64,000 nucleotides of DNA from Planctomycetaceae bacterium (lineage in GTDB: Bacteria > Planctomycetota > Planctomycetia > Pirellulales > Pirellulaceae), in contig JAEUIQ010000007.1 in the NCBI GenBank assembly GCA_016794985.1, forward strand, positions 1 to 64,000, in the 5' to 3' direction. The notes under the pieces are model-generated. The model was not told the DNA's origin and made no database searches. It saw only the letters and a program-made list of their open reading frames with translations. Each line of letters opens with the position of its first letter. Position 1 is the first letter of the stretch. The translations under genes were made by a program, and so were the position numbers. This document shows positions 1-8,918 of this stretch, piece by piece.

Positions 1-1
1 T

Positions 2-280
2 ATGCAATTCGACATCGGAAATCATTGGAAGTACGGCAGTATGGGCGACTGGATTCGTCAGTTGGGAAAAAGAATCGTAAAGTTGGATCTGAAAGGATTC
101 TCGCGAGCCAACAACCGGTTCACCAAAATTACTGAGGGTGATCTGGACTGGGCCGATGTTCGCAAAGCTCTCCTAGAGATCGATTACTACGGCTGGGCAG
201 CTGCTGAAGTGGACGGCGGTGATCTCGATCGCTTGAAAGAAATTTCAGCGGAAATGGATACCGTCTTCAAATTGGTCTGA
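2..280 (+). CDS. Sugar phosphate isomerase/epimerase, C-terminal part (5' end outside window)
   Basis: This is the last ~92 residues of a xylose-isomerase-like TIM-barrel protein. The pattern FDIGNHW, then GKRIVKLDLKGF, then TEGDLDWADV and YYGWAAAEVDGGD is the usual end of the barrel in sugar phosphate isomerase/epimerases, including the late beta strands and the glutamate of AAEVDGG. The reading frame is open to the window edge, so the ATG at position 2 is probably internal. The substrate cannot be told from this fragment. In planctomycetes such proteins are often exported by Tat and act near sugar catabolism genes. The stop codon lies inside the first unit of a 15-bp tandem repeat. Confidence 0.75.
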   Translation: MQFDIGNHWKYGSMGDWIRQLGKRIVKLDLKGFSRANNRFTKITEGDLDWADVRKALLEIDYYGWAAAEVDGGDLDRLKEISAEMDTVFKLV

Positions 281-350
281 TCGCAGATGGTCTGATTGCA
301 GATGGTCTGATTGCAGATGGTCTGATCGGACTTGGTTAGATCGGACATTG
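276..350. repeat. 15-bp tandem repeat, about five units
   Basis: Units begin at 276, 291, 306, 321 and 336. The second and third are identical (tctgattgcagatgg), the first differs by one base and the last two are diverged. The array starts within the last codons and stop of the upstream gene and runs into the spacer. The unit length is a multiple of three, so slippage would not shift a frame. Confidence 0.85.
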
Positions 351-540
351 TGCGGAAGGGGTGCGCGAAGCAGGTTTGTTGTTCGCAACACCAAGCGGAA
401 TCTTCGTGCGCGAATCGCTTCGCCCCGGCTCCAAAATATCAAACAGGTGTTTTCCTGATTTGCCTAGTTTGCCGTTTGGTTTGGCTGGACTAGACTGAAG
501 ACTTCGGCATCTTGTTTCGTTCTTTCGAGGAGCATGGTTC

Positions 541-2733
541 GTGCGAAAACTCGGGTTTATCAGTAAGACATGGTTAGGATTTTCTACTGCTGCGGCCGTT
601 TGGGCTGTGGCGGCCATTGGGCAAGAAGCTGAGGCGCTTCCGCAAGGTAACTTGGGCGCTGCGGTACTGCAGGCGACGGTTTCCGAGGAGTGTGGTTGCC
701 CTGCTCCGGCAACGGTTTGCCAAACCGTTTATGTGCCCAAGTGGGAGACTTGCGTGGAAAACGTGACTCAAGTCCGTTATCGGCAGGAGCAACGCGAACG
801 ACAGTACACAACCTATCGCACGGTCACCGAGCAAGTTCCTTATCAAACCTCTTTCACCGTCTGCCGAACCGAACAACGTGAAGGACAGCGTACCGTCTAT
901 CGCACGGAATACGAACAGGTGCCATATACTCAAAATTACACGGTGATGGTCCCAGAGCAACGGACGCGGGAAGTGACGCACTACGATACGGTTTGCGAGC
1001 CCTATCAATACGAGCGAAAGTACACGGTGATGGTGCCTCAGACCGTGGATCGTCAGCACACGATCTATGAGACCGTGACCGAGCAAGTTCCCTACGAGCA
1101 CAGTTATCTCAAGTGTCGAACAGAAATCCGCGAACGCCCCATCACCCGTTACCGCCCCGAACAGCGAATTCGCGAAGTGCAGCAGCCATACACCGTGATG
1201 GTGCCTGAGGTTCAACAGCGCCAGGAAACCTATTACACAACTGAACCGCGAACGATTGAACGCCAAGAGACTTTCGTGACGTACCATACGGAATTAAAGA
1301 CACGGCAAGTGCCTTATACCGTTCAGATTCCTGAAGTCAAAATGGTGACTCAACAATACAGTGTCTCGGTTCCGTATACCGAAGTGGTCACGCGACCGTA
1401 TTCGATTTGTGTTCCCTACACCGAGACTTACGTTCAAGACTATAACGTGCAAGTGCCGGTCGTCACGCAAGTCGAACGTCCTTACACCGTCATGGTGCCC
1501 TACTGCGAGACGATTGAAGAGCCATACACGGTTATGGTTCCAACCGTAGAGACTCGTGAAGGCACAAAGACCGTGTGCCGTACGGAACCCTATACCGTGA
1601 CGAAGACCGTGGCTCGAGATTGCGGGACCTGGACCACGCAAGTTTGTGAGGTTCCGGATCCATGCAATCCTTGTCGAACTCGCACGATTTGCAAGCGAGT
1701 TTGGTGTCCGAACGTTGTGGAACAGCAGGTCGAAGTGACTTGCCACCGATTGGTGCAGGAACAAGTCCCGTGTCAGTACCAAGTGACTGTGTGCCGACCC
1801 GAGCAGCGTTCGCGTTCAATTCAGGTGACTCGTTGCCGACCAGAACAACGAACTCGGACCGAGTGCGTCACGAATTACGTGACCGAGACCCGGCAGCGTA
1901 CGTGTTCGCAGGTCCGATACCGTTGGGAGCAAAGAGAACGGCAAGAAGTAGTTTGTCGGACTCGGCAGGAAATGCGTAGTCGGGAAGTTCCTGTTTGTAC
2001 CTATCGGACGGAAACTCGCGAGCGAACGGAAACCTTCTGCGTGACCGTACCACAACAACAAACCAGAACGGTAACCCAAATCGTGTACGATCGGGTTCCT
2101 CATACTCGCACCATCGAGTGTGTGGTGCATCGTCCCGAGCGTCGCGTGCGTACCTGTCAGGTTCCATATTGCGAATACGTGGCCGAGACGGTCATGCAAC
2201 AGTATTCGGTGCAGGTGCCTGAGCGTCACTCCGAAACTCGGTATCGTACGGTTTGTCGTTCCGTGCCTCGTTTGGTGACTCGGCAAGAAACCATTATGGT
2301 TCCAGAGGTCAAAACGGAACTGTGTCATGCCAACCGAACTCGAGTCGTGCCACGTGTTGTTACCGAACCTTGTACGGTCATGGTGCCACAAGTTCGAACG
2401 AAAACCTGTTACCGCACGGTTTGCAAACAAATTCCAGAAATTCAAACCTATACTTATTGTGTCACCGTCCCCGAAGTTCATCAGCAAACGTGTTACCGCA
2501 CGGTTTGTCGCCAAGTTCCTGAGGTGAAGACTTGCACGTACACCGTGTGCGTGCCAGAAACCGTAACGATCCAAGTACAACGACAACGTTGTGTCATGGT
2601 TCCGATGGTGTTGGAAGTTCCATGTGCCTCGGCTCCGGTATGTGATCCATGCTCGATTCCGGTAAACCGGGAATGTGGGTGTGCGTTGTTGGATTTCGTG
2701 GCTGGTGCTTTTCGGCGAGTACGCTGCCGTTGA
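541..2733 (+). CDS. YTV-repeat secreted protein (planctomycete-specific)
   Basis: The 730-residue protein begins with a signal peptide (basic n-region, hydrophobic stretch around 10-25, EAEA cleavage zone). It is then built almost wholly of degenerate repeats of the type YTVMVPE...R(E/T).., alternating with Cys/Arg-rich units such as CRTE, CRPEQR and CYRTVC. YTVMVP or a close variant recurs throughout, and Val, Thr, Tyr, Arg, Gln and Cys dominate. This is the YTV family of planctomycetes, thought to be an envelope or surface structural protein; the molecular role is unknown. The many cysteines suggest disulfide cross-links after export (inference). The GTG start is chosen because GAGGA at 527-531 is well spaced and the signal peptide follows directly; the ATG at 534 is out of frame. 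A terminator follows, so the gene is probably monocistronic. Confidence 0.85.
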   Translation: MRKLGFISKTWLGFSTAAAVWAVAAIGQEAEALPQGNLGAAVLQATVSEECGCPAPATVCQTVYVPKWETCVENVTQVRYRQEQRERQYTTYRTVTEQVPYQTSFTVCRTEQREGQRTVYRTEYEQVPYTQNYTVMVPEQRTREVTHYDTVCEPYQYERKYTVMVPQTVDRQHTIYETVTEQVPYEHSYLKCRTEIRERPITRYRPEQRIREVQQPYTVMVPEVQQRQETYYTTEPRTIERQETFVTYHTELKTRQVPYTVQIPEVKMVTQQYSVSVPYTEVVTRPYSICVPYTETYVQDYNVQVPVVTQVERPYTVMVPYCETIEEPYTVMVPTVETREGTKTVCRTEPYTVTKTVARDCGTWTTQVCEVPDPCNPCRTRTICKRVWCPNVVEQQVEVTCHRLVQEQVPCQYQVTVCRPEQRSRSIQVTRCRPEQRTRTECVTNYVTETRQRTCSQVRYRWEQRERQEVVCRTRQEMRSREVPVCTYRTETRERTETFCVTVPQQQTRTVTQIVYDRVPHTRTIECVVHRPERRVRTCQVPYCEYVAETVMQQYSVQVPERHSETRYRTVCRSVPRLVTRQETIMVPEVKTELCHANRTRVVPRVVTEPCTVMVPQVRTKTCYRTVCKQIPEIQTYTYCVTVPEVHQQTCYRTVCRQVPEVKTCTYTVCVPETVTIQVQRQRCVMVPMVLEVPCASAPVCDPCSIPVNRECGCALLDFVAGAFRRVRCR

Positions 2734-2780
2734 GATTTTTGCGGTAGCGCCTTAGGCCCTTACTAAAGCAGGACCAGACA

Positions 2781-2815
2781 AGCATCGCTCCAAGTTGGGG
2801 CGATGCTTTTTGTTT
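2781..2815 (+). terminator. Rho-independent terminator after the YTV gene
   Basis: An 8-bp perfect stem (agcatcgc paired with gcgatgct) is followed directly by a T-rich run, about 47 bp after the stop of the YTV-repeat gene. Confidence 0.85.
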
Positions 2816-2871
2816 GATATCGAATCGATTCGCAGCGATTGTGAACTTAGCCCCCAACGGAGCACAAAATC

Positions 2872-4779
2872 ATGAGTCAATTCGCAACGATCGACTCGAA
2901 GCTGGAGGTTTCCCAGCGGCCCAGCTTGACGGCGGTATTGGCGGGACTCGTTTTTCTTGTCTCGTGTCTTACGCCACTGAATGGACAAGAGATAAAGTAC
3001 ACATTGAGTTTTCCCAACGCAGCCCAGCATTGCGTGGACATCGAGTTAGAATTCGAGGCCGAGAGCGAATCTGTTGAGGTCATGATGCCGGTGTGGACCC
3101 CCGGTTCGTATTTGGTTCGCGAATATCCACGGTTTGTGCAAAATGTTCGGGCAACGGGCGATGATGGTGCCAGCTTGGTGGTGTCCAAGACACGCAAGAA
3201 TCGTTGGGCGATTGAGGCTGGCGAACCGCAACGGATTCGTTTGCAATATCGCGTCTACGGCCGTGAGCTTAGCGTCAGAACCAATTGGATTGATAGTGAT
3301 TTGGCGGTATTGAACGGGGCCGCCACTTTTATGGTTCCGCGCGAAAAGATGGCGACGCCAATTCAGTTGGAGATCGAATTGCCACCTCAATGGCCCCGAA
3401 GTATTTGCCCGCTGCCGGCAGACCCGGACAATGCGCACATCTACACGGCTCAGAATTTTGATCAATTGGTCGATAGTCCCATCCTATGTGGCGATTGCCA
3501 CTTGTTTCCTTTTCAAGTTGATGGCGTGAACCATTATCTCGTCAATTTGGGAGACACTGAATTGTGGGATGGACCGAGGGCCGCCCATGACTTAAAGAAA
3601 TTGGTGGAGGCTCAGAAAGAGTTTTGGGGTGAATTGCCTTATCCAGAATACTATTTCTTGAACGTCATCATGAATGCCGGCGGAGGCTTGGAGCATGATA
3701 ACTCGACGTTGTTGATGTCGAATCGCCGAGCCATGAATTCGCCCGTTGGCTATCGTCGCTGGCTGACACTGTGTAGTCATGAATTGTTCCACGCTTGGAA
3801 CGTCCGTCGATTGCGTCCCACAAGTTTGCTGGAATACGACTATGAGAACGAGGTCTACACGCGTGAGCTTTGGATTGCGGAAGGGATTACCTCCTATTAT
3901 GAATCTCTGCTGTTGGCTCGGGCCGGGTTGATGACCGAGAAAGAACTGCTGGGATCACTTTCCGCGGAAATCAAAGCGGTCGAAACGCGACCGGGGAATC
4001 TAGTACAAAGCTTAACGGAATCCTCTTTTGATACTTGGATCGATTTTTATCGACCGCATGAGAACAGCCCCAATACGTCGGTCAGCTATTACAGTCGTGG
4101 TGCCGTGGCGGGACTGATGCTGGACTGTGAATTACGACGTCAAAGTCGGGGGAAAGTCAGCTTAGATGATGTGCTGCGAAAATTGTACGAAGACTATCGA
4201 GAAACAGGCTACCAGCATGAAGATCTGCGAAAGGTCTGCGAAACGCTGACGGGTAAAGATTTTGCGGACTGGTTCGAGCGATACATCGAACAAGCGAACG
4301 TGTTTCCTTACGCGGATTCGTTGAAGGTTTTAGGTTTACAGTTCGTTGCTGAGGAAGAGGGGGGGATGGCGTTCAGTCCCGGAGACGCTCGCCTCGAGAC
4401 CAATTTACTCGGGATTACCCTCCGCGACGCGGAGGGACAAACTCGGATTTCGGCAATTCGCTCAGGTTCGGCTGGTGAAGTTGCGGGTCTAAACTTAGAG
4501 GACGAGATCTTGGCGATCAACGGTCGCCGGGTCAATGCCACGACATTTTCGGAAGAGCTTCGCGACGTTGGTCCGCCCGCACAGCTGGAGCTATTGATTT
4601 CGCGCCGCGGTCGCCTCCGTGAAGTCGATGTTACTATTGGACCGGCAAGCAGCGAACCAAGTTGGCAACTGATGCGGATGGAAAAACCGAGTCGGCGGCA
4701 AAAGCAACAATGGATCGATTGGATCGGTGAGAATTCGAAAAGTCGATCACAGGATCCGTCGGCATCGGAAACAAAATAA
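2872..4779 (+). CDS. M61 family metallopeptidase with PDZ domain
   Basis: A 635-residue exported peptidase. A hydrophobic segment at about 18-33 acts as signal sequence. The beta-rich M61 N-domain follows (about 40-210), then the catalytic domain with HELFHAWNVRRLRP (zinc histidines at 303 and 307, catalytic Glu304) and the downstream ligand Glu337 in WIAEGITSYYE. The conserved GGGLEH stretch near 270 is also family-typical. A PDZ domain occupies roughly 495-590, containing GITLRDAEGQTRISAI and LEDEILAINGRRV. M61 enzymes related to glycyl aminopeptidase cleave N-terminal residues from peptides; here the site would be periplasmic. Length and domain order match the family. The start has the hydrophobic segment slightly far from the N-terminus, so a later start is possible. 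Confidence 0.9.
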   Translation: MSQFATIDSKLEVSQRPSLTAVLAGLVFLVSCLTPLNGQEIKYTLSFPNAAQHCVDIELEFEAESESVEVMMPVWTPGSYLVREYPRFVQNVRATGDDGASLVVSKTRKNRWAIEAGEPQRIRLQYRVYGRELSVRTNWIDSDLAVLNGAATFMVPREKMATPIQLEIELPPQWPRSICPLPADPDNAHIYTAQNFDQLVDSPILCGDCHLFPFQVDGVNHYLVNLGDTELWDGPRAAHDLKKLVEAQKEFWGELPYPEYYFLNVIMNAGGGLEHDNSTLLMSNRRAMNSPVGYRRWLTLCSHELFHAWNVRRLRPTSLLEYDYENEVYTRELWIAEGITSYYESLLLARAGLMTEKELLGSLSAEIKAVETRPGNLVQSLTESSFDTWIDFYRPHENSPNTSVSYYSRGAVAGLMLDCELRRQSRGKVSLDDVLRKLYEDYRETGYQHEDLRKVCETLTGKDFADWFERYIEQANVFPYADSLKVLGLQFVAEEEGGMAFSPGDARLETNLLGITLRDAEGQTRISAIRSGSAGEVAGLNLEDEILAINGRRVNATTFSEELRDVGPPAQLELLISRRGRLREVDVTIGPASSEPSWQLMRMEKPSRRQKQQWIDWIGENSKSRSQDPSASETK

Positions 4780-4840
4780 CGAGCGATTATCGATGCTGTG
4801 ATCGAACAGATTTTCGATCTAGCAACGATGAAGCTGTCAA

Positions 4841-5980
4841 TCACGGTCCCAGGGGTAGTAGTCCTTGACGAATCAATTGCCGAGTGCCCGAGTGCTCTAG
4901 ATAACGCGACAAGTAATGATTGTCCAAACTATTGCCACTCACGATGAAGGTTTCGGTCGGGACGCTGGCGTTGACCTGGGTGGAATGCAGTCCGATCGGC
5001 TGCTGGCGCGTAAATCTTTGGTAGATGTGCAAGGCTCGATCTTCTGGATTATTGATCAGCGTCAAGCGATTGACGCAGGGCGGCAAGCACGTCTGGGCGT
5101 CCACGGTGTTGAACCAACAGGTGGGCACAGCGCCGGCAACCATGACGACATCCAACGCCGGTCCTGCGCATTCGAGTGGTGACGCACCGGTATCAAGATT
5201 ATTCGCCATCGGCTTTTCCGGATGAACGGATGCAGCGGTTTGACGTGCGCGCAGAGAACTAGCCAGTGCTTGGGCTCCGAGGCTATAGGCGAAGACTCCC
5301 ATTTCCGGTCGTGCGACACCTTGAAAGAACTCGGCAAGGTAAGTGCCTTGGTCGATGGCTCGTTGCTTCTTAACAGCCAAATCCACGCGAGGAACATGTA
5401 ACGGATCACTGTTCCAAGCCCAAATGATCCAGCGGACGGGTGGAGCAGGATTTGTAGTGCACTGCGACGCCGATGCTCCGGAGATCAAGGCTTCATAAGT
5501 TTCTTCGCCGCGCAGATTGGCCCATTGCAAGTCGGTGCGATTGCCATGAATGAACAACAGATTCCACCGCTCTTGGTCATTGTTGATTGCTGAAAGCAAT
5601 GCTTCGGCAGTGCTCGGCAACCACTGACCATCGATTTGTTGGGCAACCTCCGCCTGCTGAAAAGTGGAGTCCAATTCCGGGGAAGTACGTTGACAAAGTT
5701 GGCGGGTGCTGACTAGCCAAATCTCGTCTTCGACTCGCACACAACCAGTTAGCTTGTTCTTGGCCTTCGCAAAGCGATGGGCGTCGCCAATTCGTTGCGG
5801 TGAGGTGTTTTCCGAGAAGCCGGGCAACGTATTAAAGCCGCTGCGAAACTGGGCCGATGCCGAAGGTGACAATCCAAGAATGAAGACCATCGCGAGGGCA
5901 AGCACGTCGTGATTGCGGCGTCTGCCGGCGCGGACCAAACGCTGGATGATGGAAAAAAAGATGTGGAAACGCGAAATCAT
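4841..5980 (-). CDS. Exported alpha/beta hydrolase-like protein
   Basis: A 379-residue protein with a late signal peptide (hydrophobic 27-40, then ASAQ). After the mature N-terminus comes a lipase/esterase-like core: FIHGNRTD at about 143-150 is the oxyanion-loop type HGN element, and VFAYSLGAQAL with Ser233 is a nucleophile-elbow candidate where the first Gly of GxSxG is Ala. A histidine near the C-terminus in SLDNHYLSRYLEH could complete the triad. The layout resembles DUF900-type hydrolases, in which HGN and a later S-x-G elbow are the main landmarks. The substrate is unknown. It is convergent with the M61 peptidase gene, so the two are not cotranscribed. Confidence 0.65.
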   Translation of the reverse strand: MISRFHIFFSIIQRLVRAGRRRNHDVLALAMVFILGLSPSASAQFRSGFNTLPGFSENTSPQRIGDAHRFAKAKNKLTGCVRVEDEIWLVSTRQLCQRTSPELDSTFQQAEVAQQIDGQWLPSTAEALLSAINNDQERWNLLFIHGNRTDLQWANLRGEETYEALISGASASQCTTNPAPPVRWIIWAWNSDPLHVPRVDLAVKKQRAIDQGTYLAEFFQGVARPEMGVFAYSLGAQALASSLRARQTAASVHPEKPMANNLDTGASPLECAGPALDVVMVAGAVPTCWFNTVDAQTCLPPCVNRLTLINNPEDRALHIYQRFTRQQPIGLHSTQVNASVPTETFIVSGNSLDNHYLSRYLEHSGTRQLIRQGLLPLGP

Positions 5981-6311
5981 GAGCGGGCCAATTTAGGCAA
6001 AGAGGTAGGACGCCGACGCTAGTAACGGCATTCCCAGACTGTCGTGTCGAGTCTTCGGTTCAAATAATGGTCCGTAGCGATTTTTCCATTCGCCATTCAC
6101 GCCGATCCTTGGCCAATTTGCGGGCTGGAGCGATCGGGGCAGTCTTTCCAATTACTCGGGTGGCGAAAAAGCAACATGTTGCCATTTTGCAACATTTCGC
6201 AAACGAGAATCCAGATCAAGTTGTATCTTTCGACGTCCTGGTCGAGCATACCAGCCAACCCCGACCGGAAAAACCAATGGCTTGGTCCGACAGACCAGAA
6301 GGAGAACGAGG
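5981..6311. other. Intergenic region between divergent genes
   Basis: This 331-bp stretch separates the leftward hydrolase from the rightward lipoprotein and should hold both promoters. A perfect 12-bp palindrome is present and listed separately. I see no convincing gene; the open frame from 6067 has no ribosome site and no recognisable product. Confidence 0.6.
6171..6193. promoter_or_regulatory. Palindrome gcaacatgttgc with a third half-site
   Basis: A perfect 12-bp palindrome lies at 6171-6182. A further tgcaacat follows at 6187-6194, so the right half of the palindrome can also pair with it (atgttgc...gcaacat). It lies in a divergent promoter region about 120 bp before the lipoprotein start. 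The operator role is an inference from position and symmetry. Confidence 0.35.
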
Positions 6312-6584
6312 ATGAAACGAGTACCATTACTGATTAGTTTGACAGTGGCCCTGTTGCTGCACACTGGCTGTTCCAACGGCCCATTGGCCCGAATGATGCG
6401 TGGTGGCGAGTGCAGCAACTGCAACAGTTTCCCGGCTGAAACCTATCCCAGCGCCTACGAGACCAGCGGTTGCGCCACCTGTGGACCGCAAGGGGCGATC
6501 GGACAAGGTGTGATCCCGGACGTCAACGCGCCGTTCACTGGACAACCTGGATTCACCGGTCCCTTGCCGGGCCCAGCTCGATAA
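6312..6584 (+). CDS. Small secreted lipoprotein
   Basis: A 90-residue protein with a clear lipoprotein signal: MKR, a hydrophobic core, and the lipobox LHTGC with the acylated Cys near residue 19. The mature part is short, rich in Gly, Pro and Cys, with two CxxC pairs (CSNC and CATC). The ATG at 6312 is preferred over the in-frame ATG at 6282 because ggagaacgagg lies directly upstream as ribosome site and because the signal peptide then begins at residue 1. The function is unknown. Planctomycete genomes carry many such small Cys-containing lipoproteins. A strong hairpin terminator follows. Confidence 0.8.
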   Translation: MKRVPLLISLTVALLLHTGCSNGPLARMMRGGECSNCNSFPAETYPSAYETSGCATCGPQGAIGQGVIPDVNAPFTGQPGFTGPLPGPAR

Positions 6585-6687
6585 TTGGCATTCGCCCGAA
6601 AGCGACCTGGCCGCACTTGATCCTGAGGTGATCGGCTAGTGATTCGGCAGAGCGGATGCTGGGGCAAACTTGGATTCCCTTCCGGCG

Positions 6688-6727
6688 GAGCGGGTCACGC
6701 GAATTCCTGATCGCGTGGCCCGCTCTT
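6688..6727 (+). terminator. Strong rho-independent terminator after the lipoprotein gene
   Basis: A stem of about 15 bp (gagcgggtcacgcga with tcgcgtggcccgctc, one mismatch) encloses an 8-nt loop and ends in ttttt. Confidence 0.85.
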
Positions 6728-6732
6728 TTTCT

Positions 6733-7002
6733 ATTCACAGAGTTGGCCAGACTTTCTGTGCCCCGCCTGACTTTCGGCGAAATGTGAAAGGCAGGTTTCC
6801 TGCGTTCGCTAGGTTGCGAGGCGTTTGGGCGACTTCACTTGGACGGACACCGAGAAACGCGACCTCGGCAATTGCGGCGGAGGTTGGGGCGAGCAGGACG
6901 CTTGTGGGGCATCTCTTCCGGTTCGTGAAACGAAGCTGATACCAAGCCCGGTCTTCGACGCCCCGCGGGTGTCGAGTAAGATAGGGGACCAGAAAACAGT
7001 CC
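6733..7002. other. Spacer before the ABC-2 permease
   Basis: About 270 bp without a supportable gene. Several short frames are open on both strands but have poor composition and no ribosome sites. The promoter of the permease gene should lie here; I could not identify it with confidence. Confidence 0.5.
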
Positions 7003-8886
7003 GTGGAACGGTTACAGGACGAGCCTCTCAGGAAAAACGCAGTGTTTGTGGGTCCCATTTTTTTTCGCGAAGCTGCGATAACGCCCCGTCGTCGTAGTTT
7101 TTTCTTGAGCCGTTTGCTTTATCCACTTTCGTTGTTTTTCTTCATGTACACCGCGTGGCTGTTGGTTGCGGGGACGGGGGCTCAGACGATTCGGAATGTC
7201 GGGGATATGGCCCAGTTTGGTGCGGTCCTCTTGAAGCTATTGGCTCCGATCCAACTGGCATTGCTATCTTTCATGGCGGCGATTCAAGCCACTTCAAGTA
7301 TTGCGATTGAGAAGGACCGCAATACCTTGTTGTTGCTTTTGCTCACGAGATTGAATAACTCGGAACTGGTTTTAGGTAGGCTTTGCGGCAGTTTGCTCAC
7401 GAGTTTGGTCAACTTGGCACTGGCGCTGCCGATCTTTTTGGCGGTTATTTTGTTCGGTGGGACTGGGATCGCTCAGATCGTCTGGATTTTCGTGGTAACT
7501 CTGCTGGCCATTCTCTTGAGCGGTAGCTGGGGGGCGTTGGTAGGATTTTGGCGTGAAAAGTCGTTTCAAGCGTTGGCAATGGCTTTGATGGGATTGGTGA
7601 CTTGGATTGCTGTGTGGGAGTTCATTGGAGGATCTGGGCTGGATTTCAACGGAGTTTCCGCGGATCGCTGGAGTGTTTGGTTCAGTCCACTGCGGGCGGT
7701 GATGGCCGCGACGGATCCCATGGTTGGCCATAACTATCGCGAGACGTTGCTTCCGTTTTGTGTCGTGAACTTGAGTGGCTTGGTGTTGCTGAACGCGATC
7801 GCCATCTGGCGTGTTCGGGTCTGGAATTCAGGCCGCGACCTTCGCCCGACGACTGAAGCAGATTCGGGTGGAGTGACCATCTGGGGTGCAGAGCATGATT
7901 TGAATTTGGAAAAACAATTGGGGCCTGAGCAAAAGGTACTGAAAGAAACCGCCAATCCAACGACGGGAAGCGTGGCGAGACGCCCGAGTCGAGACGTGTG
8001 GTCCAACCCCGTGCTTTGGCGGGAAATGCGAACCTGGGCCTACGGGCGACGAATTCTGTTGATTCGCGCGGTCTATTGGACGATCTCCTTGGCAGTATTG
8101 GCGGCGACGGCGTTCTTGGTCGCGAACAAAATGGCGCTGATCGCCGATCCAACCTCGACCATTTACTTACCGACAATCATGAAATTGGCAATGCCTTTTT
8201 TGTTTGTCAGTCTGATGATTGTCAACGCATTGGGCGTGACCAGTATCACGTCCGAACGCGATGGGAAAAGTTTGGACTTGTTATTGGTGACCGATCTGAC
8301 GCCGAAAGAAATTCTGTTTGGGAAATTGCTGGGCGTCATGTTTGTCACATTGGACTCGATCGTTTTTCCGCTACTGTTTTGTGGTTTGATGTTCGCTTCT
8401 GGGCTAATCACTCTCGAAAACTTGTTGTTTATTCTGGTGGGTTTGATTGTGCTAAATGTGTTTTCAGCGATGTTGGGAATACATTGCGGACGCAGTTTTC
8501 CGACCAGTCGCCCGGCAATTTTGGCCAGTTTAGGAACGCAGTTCTTCTTGTTTTTGGGTACTGTTACCTGCATGCTGTTGTTGGTCTCGTTCGCAGGAAA
8601 TGTCGATAGTCAGCTGGCGGCATTCTTGACGTTTATCGTTGGTGGAGGGATCGGACTGTTCTGGGTTTTGGGTTCGCACAACCCGTCGGCGGCGATGTTT
8701 ACCGCCTCGATTTTGATGCCGATTGGAATGTTCCATGCGATGACCAGTCTATTGCTGCGCCAGTACATGTTTGTATTCTTGGATGTGGTTGTTATTTTTT
8801 CGTTCGCCGTGGTGGCGATGGTGGTCCCTGCGTTGACCGAATTCAGTTATTCGACAGGGAGTCCGCGCGGTTTCGATGACGAGTAG
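7003..8886 (+). CDS. ABC-2 type transporter permease, double-length
   Basis: A 627-residue polytopic membrane protein. Two halves each look like an ABC-2/GldF-type permease. The first runs from about 40 to 280 and carries the loop IEKDRNTLLLLLLTRLNNSELVLGR. The second runs from about 335 to 620 and carries the matching TSERDGKSLDLLLVTDLTPKEILFGK. These ERD-x-LLL-T-L-x-x-LG loops are the coupling-region signature of the family. A hydrophilic linker (about 280-340) joins the halves. The start is GTG after an AGGGGA-type ribosome site. No ATP-binding subunit is next to it, so the partner must be encoded elsewhere. The substrate is unknown. Confidence 0.8.
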   Translation: MERLQDEPLRKNAVFVGPIFFREAAITPRRRSFFLSRLLYPLSLFFFMYTAWLLVAGTGAQTIRNVGDMAQFGAVLLKLLAPIQLALLSFMAAIQATSSIAIEKDRNTLLLLLLTRLNNSELVLGRLCGSLLTSLVNLALALPIFLAVILFGGTGIAQIVWIFVVTLLAILLSGSWGALVGFWREKSFQALAMALMGLVTWIAVWEFIGGSGLDFNGVSADRWSVWFSPLRAVMAATDPMVGHNYRETLLPFCVVNLSGLVLLNAIAIWRVRVWNSGRDLRPTTEADSGGVTIWGAEHDLNLEKQLGPEQKVLKETANPTTGSVARRPSRDVWSNPVLWREMRTWAYGRRILLIRAVYWTISLAVLAATAFLVANKMALIADPTSTIYLPTIMKLAMPFLFVSLMIVNALGVTSITSERDGKSLDLLLVTDLTPKEILFGKLLGVMFVTLDSIVFPLLFCGLMFASGLITLENLLFILVGLIVLNVFSAMLGIHCGRSFPTSRPAILASLGTQFFLFLGTVTCMLLLVSFAGNVDSQLAAFLTFIVGGGIGLFWVLGSHNPSAAMFTASILMPIGMFHAMTSLLLRQYMFVFLDVVVIFSFAVVAMVVPALTEFSYSTGSPRGFDDE

Positions 8887-8918
8887 CTTTCCGTCCACGA
8901 TGCTGATACGATTTGACT

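Noticed and set aside
574..1287. Long minus-strand open frame opposite the YTV gene (also 1294-1782 and 1816-2586)
   Set aside because: The frames follow from the repetitive codon use of the sense gene, are rich in His/Leu/Arg, and have no domain signal or ribosome site.
6735..7058. Minus-strand open frame before the ABC-2 permease
   Set aside because: Overlaps the permease start, has no ribosome site and no plausible protein pattern.
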